Below, in pieces: positions 6,661 to 11,080 of a stretch of DNA of 11,080 bases. Position 1 is the first letter of the stretch. Each line of letters opens with the position of its first letter. The translations under genes were made by a program, and so were the position numbers. Source of the stretch: Alphaproteobacteria bacterium (GTDB lineage: Bacteria; Pseudomonadota; Alphaproteobacteria; Rhodospirillales; Rhodospirillaceae). The DNA lies in NCBI GenBank assembly GCA_015228695.1, contig JADGDA010000064.1:1-11080 (forward strand), written 5' to 3'. The notes beneath the pieces are model-generated. The model worked only from the letters and a program-made list of their open reading frames with translations. It did no database searches and was not told the origin of the DNA.

Positions 6661-7589
6661 GATGCCACCCTCCCATTCACCCAGACGGCACCGTCCGCCA
6701 GGCGGTAGACGACGTGATCGTCGCCGACATCGACAACCTCGCCGCAGATCAAGTCCGGAATGAACAGATGGCGGTCACACCCCCGTCGCTGATCGCCCGG
6801 TGACAGCATCCGATCGTGATGGGCGCAATGCCAGCCGTTTTCGACCGGTGTCGAATGCAGACAGGTGCGGCAGTTTCGTTCAGGAGCGGCATCCTGGTGA
6901 CAGAGGGGATGGTGTTCGCACATCCGGCACTGAAACCAATCCGGATCAGTTGACTGCTGCTCCGGCGGACGAACCGCCTTGACGATGACGCCGGCCTTGG
7001 CGAGCAGGGCTTCGCCGTCGGTCCGGTCGGGGGACAGGCGCTCGACATGGATATCATCGGTGTCTTTGTTCACCGCGAGGTACATAGCGCGCGTCATGCC
7101 GGAGAGATGCAGATAAACCTGCATCTGTGCCCAATGGCGCGGCTTGGACTGCCGAACGCCATGCCTCTTCAGATCAGCGAACGACTTGGTCGAGTGGGTT
7201 TTGAACTCCAGCACATGCCAAGTCTTTGGTGCTTCAAGAAGACCGATGGCGACGGCATCCATGGATCCGCCGAAATGACCGTCATGGGCGCTAACCTGCC
7301 ACTGGCGGCCGGTGTCCGGATCAATGTCCAGCACGGTGGCCCCGGTGCGGCGCAGGTTGTGGATGAGGCGGGATTCCTCCAACTGCCCGGTCTCGAACAG
7401 GCGCAGCATGCGGCCGGAAAACGACGTCCGTGTGGTCCAGCGAAAGTCGTACCATAACGCCCGCCGACACTCCTTGCCGATCAACGAGGCACCAAGATGG
7501 ACGCGAAATCCGTCCCCGGCGTCGGCCTCATAGGCGGCATAGATGGCGCTGAGCGTCGGAGTGGCTGGCGGCGGCAACGCGACCATCAC
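6654..7589 (-). CDS. PD-(D/E)XK nuclease, Cas4/RecB-like, with probable iron-sulfur cysteines
   Basis: A 311-residue nuclease of the phage exonuclease/Cas4-like group. The core motifs are visible: GGSMDAVAIG with D111, LEFKTH with E128 and K130 (the E-x-K), and the QMQVYL helix with Q156 and Y159. C41 (GKECRRALWYDF) together with C221-x2-C224-x5-C230 has the spacing of a 4Fe-4S cluster in Cas4 and AddB proteins. More cysteines and histidines follow (C240, C243, C255, H257, C271), possibly a zinc site. The family trims DNA ends, often 5' to 3', to give single-stranded tails for annealing. The ATG at 7589 overlaps the previous stop within ATGATG; the next codon is also ATG. It sits directly before the helicase. 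The nuclease fold is clear; cluster and polarity are inferred. Confidence 0.86.
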   Translation of the reverse strand: MMVALPPPATPTLSAIYAAYEADAGDGFRVHLGASLIGKECRRALWYDFRWTTRTSFSGRMLRLFETGQLEESRLIHNLRRTGATVLDIDPDTGRQWQVSAHDGHFGGSMDAVAIGLLEAPKTWHVLEFKTHSTKSFADLKRHGVRQSKPRHWAQMQVYLHLSGMTRAMYLAVNKDTDDIHVERLSPDRTDGEALLAKAGVIVKAVRPPEQQSTDPDWFQCRMCEHHPLCHQDAAPERNCRTCLHSTPVENGWHCAHHDRMLSPGDQRRGCDRHLFIPDLICGEVVDVGDDHVVYRLADGAVWVNGRVASC

Positions 7590-7972
7590 ACCCCCTCCCG
7601 CGTTTCAAGGCGGCGATGGGCCTCGTCCAGCACCCGCTGCCAATCGTCATCGTCATAGTCGGCTCGTACCACCTCGATCACGCTGTCCTTCAAAGTATCC
7701 TTGCGCCGCGGCAGCGTCGCCATGTGGGCGGAAAGGTCGGCTGATCGCCGCAGCTTGTCGCGCAAGGCCGCCTTGCGCTGTTCATACCAACGCCGGTCCA
7801 TGCGTCCGTGCCGGGCCTGTCGTTCCAGGTCGGCGGCGGCGAGTTCCAGCTTGATGGCGGCGATTTCATCGCGCAGGGTGGTGAGGCGCGTCCGGCATTC
7901 CTCACGGGTGGCCGGCATTGCCGCCGGGGGATTGCCGGCAGCCCTGTCGGGTTCTACGATCATCACGTCCAT
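7586..7972 (-). CDS. Phage accessory protein, charged and helical, unknown function
   Basis: A 128-residue protein. Residues 20-80 are rich in Ala, Arg, Glu and Leu with a heptad-like pattern (a likely coiled coil), followed by LKDSVIEVVRADYDDDDWQR (94-113) with an acidic patch and a C-terminal helix. I recognise the overall form, in which RWYEQRKAAL precedes LKD and DYDDxxW, from phage genes next to recombination nucleases, but it has no known function that I can name. The ATG at 7970-7972 has GGAG nine bases upstream. Its stop overlaps the start of the Cas4-like nuclease, so it is likely a partner made in proportion to it. A 100-base gap with a strong hairpin separates it from the DUF669 gene. 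Confidence 0.68.
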   Translation of the reverse strand: MDVMIVEPDRAAGNPPAAMPATREECRTRLTTLRDEIAAIKLELAAADLERQARHGRMDRRWYEQRKAALRDKLRRSADLSAHMATLPRRKDTLKDSVIEVVRADYDDDDWQRVLDEAHRRLETREGV

Positions 7973-8012
7973 GGTTTTCTCCAGGTTCAGAGCTTGGTTG
8001 GTCCGTGGGCGG

Positions 8013-8059
8013 GGATGCCGTCGCCGTCAGGTCGCCAAACATGAAAGGCGACGGCATCC
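8013..8059. repeat. Perfect 13-base inverted repeat between two operon genes
   Basis: GGATGCCGTCGCC (8013-8025) and GGCGACGGCATCC (8047-8059) pair perfectly around a 21-base loop. It lies in the 100-base gap after the DUF669 stop and before the ribosome binding site of the next gene. No T-run follows on either strand, so an intrinsic terminator is unlikely. It could be an RNA processing or stability element, or a protein site. The loop repeats GGCGAC, so alternative pairings are possible. Confidence 0.6.
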
Positions 8060-8072
8060 TGACCTGTTGGCC

Positions 8073-8609
8073 TCATACCGTTCTCCGCCAGGGCGCGGCG
8101 GTCGCCGGCGCTGCGGTGGGACGGGGTTGCGCCACCGGTGCTGCAGATTGGGGAGACGAAGTGGCGGGCTTGGCGGCGGTTTTGGATGGCGTGTGAGGCA
8201 CCGAGGCCGCGCCATTGAGTGGCAGGTAGTGGACGGAGTTTCTCTCGCCGTAGCCGTTCTTCGGCGGCTGCACCCTGACGTCGGCGAGCATCGGGATGAG
8301 GTGCAGTTCCTCGCTGTCCTGGACCTGCATCCGTCCCGTGGCGTGGCAGATCGCAGAGAGGGTGCGTTGGGCGATTTCCACCGTCTGCACGTTGTTGTTG
8401 ACCAGATTGAGGCGGTCAAACAACTTGCGGCCAGCGAACTCCCCTTCCAGCACGTCGAGTTCCAGACACAGGTACTGGCCCATGCCGTCTTTGGTCACCC
8501 GCATCTCACTGGAGACGATCTGCACCACGTATTTGGCGGGAGGTAGAACTTCGAAGGGCTTGTTGGGCTCGACGCCGGTGGCGTCGAAATTGGCTCCGAG
8601 ATTGGCCAT
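8073..8609 (-). CDS. DUF669 family phage protein, likely single-stranded DNA-binding partner
   Basis: A 178-residue protein. The N-terminal start MANLGANFDATGVEP, followed by PAKYVVQIVSSEMRVTKDG (25-43) and QYLCLELDVLEGEFAGRKLFDRLNL (45-69), is typical of DUF669, a phage family that sits beside RecA-like ATPases and is thought to act like a single-strand binding protein. Residues 140-178 are Pro/Ala/Thr rich and probably disordered, like an SSB tail but without an acidic tip. Two starts compete: the ATG at 8615 lies only three bases from the AAGGAG site, while the ATG at 8609 is nine bases away and gives the usual family N-terminus, so I chose 8609. The gap to the ATPase stop is 25 bases. The binding role is inferred from family and context, not from a visible motif. 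Confidence 0.83.
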   Translation of the reverse strand: MANLGANFDATGVEPNKPFEVLPPAKYVVQIVSSEMRVTKDGMGQYLCLELDVLEGEFAGRKLFDRLNLVNNNVQTVEIAQRTLSAICHATGRMQVQDSEELHLIPMLADVRVQPPKNGYGERNSVHYLPLNGAASVPHTPSKTAAKPATSSPQSAAPVAQPRPTAAPATAAPWRRTV

Positions 8610-8634
8610 AATCATGGTCTCCTTGGGTTCAAGG

Positions 8635-9387
8635 TTACTGGTTCAGGGTTTTGGGCATAGCGGCGGCAAAGGCGTCCCACGACAGCGGCAGGCTGTCAGG
8701 CAGGCCGTAGCGGTTCTTGGCGAGGAAGGCTGGGCGCTCGGCGGTATAGAGAACCCGCTCTCCCGACCCCAGCGCCCGCGTCACCTTCTTGTTGAAGCCG
8801 ACGTCCGACTTCACCGTGCTGATGCGGTAGTTGGCAAACAGCACCGCATCGGAATGCTCCTGCAGCAGCGCAGAGGCACGTGTGTGCAGCTTGATCACGT
8901 AACGGTCGTATGGTTCATGTTCCGGGCTGTCGAAACGCTTGATCTCGGTATGAGCGATCTGGATGACCGTCATGCCCTTCTCATCACGAAGAGCATCAAG
9001 CCCCTCAATGTACTGACGCCACAGATCCAGCGCGGCGACGTAGCCCTTACCGTAACCGGGGTCCTCGATCGTCTTCCAACCGTTGTCTTTGCAGACGCGC
9101 GCCCAGACCAGTGGTTCCAGCCAGTCAACGCTGTCGACGACAACCGTCTTGAAGTCGTGCGGCTCGCTGTAGAGGGAAGCCAGAGCCTCCATCACGTCTT
9201 CAAATGTGCGGGCGACCGGAAAGTGATCCACTTTGAGCATGCCGAGGCCATTCTCGGTGGGGATCACCACCGCGCCTGGTCCGCTGACGGCAAATGTGGA
9301 TTTGCCGACCCCATTCGGGCCATACAAAAGGATCCGGGGAGGGGATAATGCCGTGCTGTTCATCAAGGAAGCGAGAGAGATTGCCAT
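8635..9387 (-). CDS. Phage AAA ATPase, RecA-fold, Sak4-like annealing protein
   Basis: A 250-residue P-loop protein. Walker A is GPNGVGKST (23-31), and the Walker B strand is TVVVDSVDWLE (81-91). The order and size fit the phage nucleotide-binding AAA_24 family, to which the Sak4-type single-strand annealing proteins belong. Known Sak4 proteins pair complementary single strands, helped by a phage single-strand binding protein. Here the next gene is DUF669, which fits that pairing. Residues 155-185 (VIQIAHTEIKRF, YDRYVIKLHTRAS) are also typical of the family. The frame opens at 9441, but the ATG at 9385-9387 has AAGGAG twelve bases before it and gives the normal N-terminus. A pure packaging or DNA-mobilising ATPase is less likely given the context. 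Confidence 0.85.
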   Translation of the reverse strand: MAISLASLMNSTALSPPRILLYGPNGVGKSTFAVSGPGAVVIPTENGLGMLKVDHFPVARTFEDVMEALASLYSEPHDFKTVVVDSVDWLEPLVWARVCKDNGWKTIEDPGYGKGYVAALDLWRQYIEGLDALRDEKGMTVIQIAHTEIKRFDSPEHEPYDRYVIKLHTRASALLQEHSDAVLFANYRISTVKSDVGFNKKVTRALGSGERVLYTAERPAFLAKNRYGLPDSLPLSWDAFAAAMPKTLNQ

Positions 9388-9437
9388 TCGTTGTTCTCCT
9401 TTGGGTAAAGAGAGGCGGCGGGATGCTGCGGGTGGCA

Positions 9438-9776
9438 TCACACGGCCTCCGTGTTCAGCAGAGAGGCGAGCGCGACCGGCACGCCTTTGGGACGGCGGCG
9501 GGCAATGATGAGGTAGCTGAAGTCGTCAGGGCCGTTGCGTCGCTGGAGAAGATGGGCGAGATCAAGCGCGGCGGCCCACGCGGCACGGTTGCCGATACCC
9601 GCGACTGCCCGCCGCAGGGCCTCGGGTATTCGGCTCAGAACCGGCGATGCATCCAGGGCGAGGAACCCCCGGTAGTATTCGAGGACATCGCCTGGAGCGG
9701 CTGACCCCAGCCAACGGCAGAGGTCGGTTTCGGAAATCGGTGCGCGGGGATCTGGGCTGTCGGAATAAACGGTCAT
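9438..9776 (-). CDS. Small conserved phage protein of unknown function
   Basis: A 112-residue protein, first gene of the main operon. The stretch GDVLEYYRGFLALD (29-42), then an Ala-rich helix, then HLLQRRNGPDDFSYLIIARRRP (75-96) is a pattern I have met in small phage and prophage proteins, where the C-terminal part reads like a short beta element; no function is known to me. There are no cysteine pairs, P-loop, signal peptide or membrane span. The ATG at 9774-9776 has GGAGG five bases upstream. Both lie in or next to a small hairpin (9776-9805), so translation may be tuned by the leader. It is separated from the ATPase start by 50 bases. A DNA-binding or host-takeover role would be speculation. 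Confidence 0.65.
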   Translation of the reverse strand: MTVYSDSPDPRAPISETDLCRWLGSAAPGDVLEYYRGFLALDASPVLSRIPEALRRAVAGIGNRAAWAAALDLAHLLQRRNGPDDFSYLIIARRRPKGVPVALASLLNTEAV

Positions 9777-9805
9777 AGGGGCCTCCGTGTGTTTGGATGC
9801 CCCTA
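9776..9805 (-). promoter_or_regulatory. Hairpin around ribosome binding site of the first operon gene
   Basis: TAGGGGC (9776-9782) and GCCCCTA (9799-9805) are perfect seven-base inverted arms with a 16-base loop. In the transcript most of the GGAGG site (9782-9786) is in the loop and the first base of the start codon (9776) is in the stem. It may present or hide the ribosome site. The effect is inferred. Confidence 0.4.
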
Positions 9806-9829
9806 GAAAAAAGCTTTTCCGATACGCAC

Positions 9830-9839
9830 TGAACGTTCA
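9830..9839. repeat. Palindrome TGAACGTTCA, possible operator
   Basis: A perfect 10-base palindrome in the leader of the main operon. Related GAAC/GTTC motifs recur at 9846-9850 (TGAAC), 9877-9887 (GGGTTGAACCC) and 9894-9897. It could be a repressor site; the regulator is not in the window. Confidence 0.4.
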
Positions 9840-9849
9840 AACCGGTGAA

Positions 9850-9873
9850 CCGACGCTCGTCGATGAGCGTCGG
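9850..9873. repeat. Nine-base inverted repeat in operon leader
   Basis: CCGACGCTC (9850-9858) and GAGCGTCGG (9865-9873) pair perfectly with a six-base loop. On the minus strand TTCACCGG follows and on the plus strand GAAGGG, so neither looks like an intrinsic terminator. It lies between the two GTTC-containing palindromes and about 75 bases before the operon's first start codon, a position that would suit an attenuator or a protein-binding hairpin. Confidence 0.5.
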
Positions 9874-9876
9874 GAA

Positions 9877-9887
9877 GGGTTGAACCC
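9877..9887. repeat. Palindrome GGGTTGAACCC, possible operator
   Basis: An 11-base odd palindrome containing GTTGAAC, next to the 9850-9873 hairpin. Together with TGAACGTTCA at 9830-9839 it brackets that hairpin, suggesting a composite regulatory region. No close promoter hexamers were found. Confidence 0.35.
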
Positions 9888-9915
9888 ATTCAGGAACTAG
9901 TTGAAATCATTAAAA

Positions 9916-9929
9916 AAATGGGTGGAGCC
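9916..9929. repeat. Direct repeat, left copy (AAATGGGTGGAGCC)
   Basis: Matches 10759-10772 (AAATGGGTGGAACC) at 13 of 14 bases in the same orientation, 843 bases apart. The pair brackets the unknown gene at 9965-10627 and its promoter. It may mark the edges of an inserted cassette, or be two copies of one protein site. Confidence 0.45.
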
Positions 9930-9930
9930 A

Positions 9931-9952
9931 GGGGGGGGCGGCGGGCTGCGGG
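9931..9952 (+). other. G-rich run, potential G-quadruplex / C-rich transcript tail
   Basis: The plus strand has a run of eight G followed by two more GGG groups within 22 bases, enough for a three-tier quadruplex. The minus-strand transcript, just past the stop at 9965, is therefore C-rich and G-poor and ends in a T-run (9912-9918 on the plus strand is A). That composition suits Rho loading better than a hairpin terminator. Confidence 0.35.
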
Positions 9953-9964
9953 AGCAATTTTTTC

Positions 9965-10627
9965 TCAGATGCCGCGCCGAGCCCCGCCACGCTGCGAGGC
10001 GGGCAAGCGGACGAGCGTTGCCATAGCGCTGGCCAGGTTTTCCGAGACCGACTCGCCATCCACACTCTGTGTCTTGAACCAGTCGAGCAGGTTATCCTTC
10101 TTCGGCTGGCAGCCATCGCTGATCTGAAACTCCCCGATGGCCCTATCAATGAGATCGAGGTACGGCGTGCGATACAAACGTGCCGAATCGAGCGGCTCTG
10201 CTGAAAGTTGGGGCCAGATTGCCAGGACGGCAAAGCGCGGCACGCGGATATCGATGAACTGACCATCCACCATGGACAGCGAGTCGACAGACAAATCAAC
10301 GTTCATTCTACTACGCCAATGCTCGGGGGTGATGCTGCTGTGGTGGCCGGAGTGCAGAGCCCATTCCCCACCCCAACTCATCCGTCTATCGGAAAGCCGT
10401 CCCGTGGCATGCAGATCTCCATCTCGCAGGGCAACCAGGATTTCGCATTTGGCTTGGTTTTTGGACATCTCTCCCAGATCGTTCCCCCGCATCCATGGAA
10501 TGATGGGAGGGGCAAGAGTCTTTATGCGCTCCGGATCAGCTTGAATGTGAGCGCGGAGTCGTTCGGCAACATGCTCGATTGCCTGCACCATAGTCCACTG
10601 GGTCCGGTCCAATTGCTCGATCAACAT
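9965..10627 (-). CDS. Conserved protein of unknown function with its own promoter
   Basis: A 220-residue soluble protein. I cannot assign a family. Visible parts: an N-terminal helix (4-30); a segment CEILVALRDGDLHATGR (61-77) that resembles a small dimer or binding module; a middle with Trp/His-rich SWGGEWALHSGHHSS (84-98); and a C-terminal stretch YLDLIDRAIGEF ... DWFKTQSVDGESVSENLASAMATLVRLPASQRGG, similar to tails I have seen on single alphaproteobacterial genes near mobile elements. No nuclease or ATPase motif is evident. The ATG at 10625-10627 has CGGAGG upstream. The open frame to 10735 runs through the promoter and was rejected. It has its own promoter and bracketing direct repeats and does not share the tight overlaps of the operon, so it may be a moron-type gene or an early regulator. 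Confidence 0.7.
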   Translation of the reverse strand: MLIEQLDRTQWTMVQAIEHVAERLRAHIQADPERIKTLAPPIIPWMRGNDLGEMSKNQAKCEILVALRDGDLHATGRLSDRRMSWGGEWALHSGHHSSITPEHWRSRMNVDLSVDSLSMVDGQFIDIRVPRFAVLAIWPQLSAEPLDSARLYRTPYLDLIDRAIGEFQISDGCQPKKDNLLDWFKTQSVDGESVSENLASAMATLVRLPASQRGGARRGI

Positions 10628-10706
10628 CTGTTTCCTCCGTTGTGGCTGATCAAATCGTGGCGCGCACGTTGGCCGCAACCAAACGCACCCGGCCAAATAG
10701 GAACAA

Positions 10707-10735
10707 AGCATAAACATTCGTTGTGGTGATGTCAA
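10707..10735 (-). promoter_or_regulatory. Sigma70-type promoter for the 9965-10627 gene
   Basis: On the minus strand TTGACA (10730-10735, perfect -35) is followed after 17 bases by TATGCT (10707-10712, four of six to TATAAT). Transcription would start near 10700 with a leader of about 70 bases before the ATG at 10627. It is the best promoter in the window and may also feed the operon further left. Confidence 0.72.
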
Positions 10736-10758
10736 TTCATGGCGAGATTCGATCGATG

Positions 10759-10772
10759 AAATGGGTGGAACC
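10759..10772. repeat. Direct repeat, right copy (AAATGGGTGGAACC)
   Basis: Partner of 9916-9929 (13 of 14 bases). It overlaps the left arm of the inverted repeat at 10766-10811 and lies 24 bases beyond the -35 of the leftward promoter. Confidence 0.45.
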
Positions 10773-10811
10773 GTTCCCCCCTCATGGGAGCGGGAGGGGT
10801 GGCCGGTTCCA
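10766..10811. repeat. Nested inverted repeat between divergent genes
   Basis: TGGAACCG (10766-10773) and CGGTTCCA (10804-10811) pair perfectly, and CCCCTC (10778-10783) with GAGGGG (10794-10799) pair inside them. Neither side is followed by a T-run. It separates the leftward promoter from the rightward gene and could insulate the two units or bind a regulator. Confidence 0.5.
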
Positions 10812-10875
10812 AGGTATCGTGGGGGGCATGCGCCATGAGAATGTCAGACACAGCAGCCTCTTGGAGTTGCACGTA

Positions 10876-11080
10876 ATGTCAGTCACCGCCATCCCCCCCA
10901 CCCACATGACCCCCTCCGAGCGCCTCGACGAAGTGGCCTCGATTCTGGCCGCCGGGATCACCCGCCTCATGGCCAGGAACGCGGCCCGCAGTCAAGCGGA
11001 CACCTCCGCAAAAGAGACAGTTTTCGCCTCGACTTGTCCGCCTGCCGGAGCGTCCATGGTCTCGAAACTGGATGTGGAGA
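10876..11080 (+). CDS. Small phage-associated protein, N-terminal part (runs off right edge)
   Basis: Sixty-eight codons are open to the window edge. The core MTPSERLDEVASILAAGITR (residues 11-30) is a short helical motif found, as I recall, in small proteins encoded just upstream of DUF2924 and serine recombinase genes in alphaproteobacterial prophages; the remainder is low-complexity and polar, as in those proteins. The function is unknown. If the usual order holds, an integration module starts to the right of this window, but that cannot be seen. I chose the ATG at 10876 because TTGGAG lies nine bases before it. In-frame ATGs at 10828 and 10906 are possible; the latter gives the more usual family N-terminus but has no ribosome site. 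It is divergent from the rest of the window. Confidence 0.6.
   Translation, partial: MSVTAIPPTHMTPSERLDEVASILAAGITRLMARNAARSQADTSAKETVFASTCPPAGASMVSKLDVE

Noticed and set aside
8296..9348. 350-codon open frame on the plus strand
   Set aside because: Antisense to the Sak4-like and DUF669 genes, which have clear motifs and ribosome sites.
9850..9873. Intrinsic terminator
   Set aside because: Good stem but no T-run on either strand. The same holds for 8013-8059 and 10766-10811.
9882..9897. Possible alphaproteobacterial LexA box (GAAC repeat)
   Set aside because: The known box is GTTC-N7-GTTC or its complement; here the spacer is eight bases, and no other pair in the leader has seven.
9916..9935. 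Resemblance to the 3' end of a tRNA-Ala in reverse (TGGTGGAGCC), as at a phage attachment site
   Set aside because: There is an extra G (TGGGTGGAGCC) and no T-arm or cloverleaf follows on either strand.
10835..10876. 13-codon reading frame ending in TAATG overlap with the right-edge gene
   Set aside because: No ribosome binding site at the proper distance, and the peptide has no feature of an attenuator.

Overview
The window looks like the early (DNA replication and recombination) block of a tailed-phage genome or prophage in a GC-rich alphaproteobacterium. This rests on the strongly GC-rich coding sequence, an operon of phage-type DNA metabolism genes, and a small gene at the right edge of a type I associate with alphaproteobacterial recombinase cassettes. 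I cannot name the host or phage.

Almost everything is on the minus strand and is transcribed from right to left. At the far right (10876 to the edge) a small plus-strand gene runs off the window. About 140 bases away, a good sigma70-type promoter (TTGACA, 17-base spacer, TATGCT; 10707-10735) points leftward at a 220-residue protein of unknown function (9965-10627). Next comes a 188-base leader rich in palindromes, and then the main operon. In order of transcription it holds a small conserved phage protein (9438-9776), a RecA-fold AAA ATPase of the Sak4-like type (8635-9387), a DUF669 protein (8073-8609), a helical accessory protein (7586-7972), a Cas4/RecB-like nuclease (6654-7589), a superfamily 2 helicase with a zinc ribbon (5074-6660), a 74-residue acidic protein (4853-5077), a ParB-like/MT-A70 DNA adenine methyltransferase (3513-4757), a second PD-(D/E)XK nuclease-like protein (3019-3516) and a primase-polymerase fused to a DUF3987 helicase (749-3022). 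After a 275-base AT-rich intergenic region come a small zinc-binding protein (198-473) and the start of a RuvC-like resolvase (1-108).

Five consecutive junctions are stop/start overlaps of 4 to 7 bases, so the block is probably translated as a coupled unit. Inferred roles: the nuclease and helicase process DNA ends, the Sak4-like protein and DUF669 partner anneal single strands, the primase-helicase starts and drives replication, the RuvC-like enzyme resolves branches, and the methyltransferase modifies the phage DNA.

The non-coding DNA is the least explained part. The 474-748 gap holds at least eight copies of an 11-base repeat (AGATTTTGTAM) around a very AT-rich core, which suggests a replication origin or an autoregulated operator. 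The methyltransferase leader has a perfect 12-base inverted repeat that would bury its ribosome binding site. A 14-base near-perfect direct repeat brackets the 9965-10627 gene and its promoter, as a moron (independently expressed inserted phage gene) might be bracketed. I saw no tRNA, rRNA, CRISPR array or insertion sequence, and no convincing intrinsic terminator.
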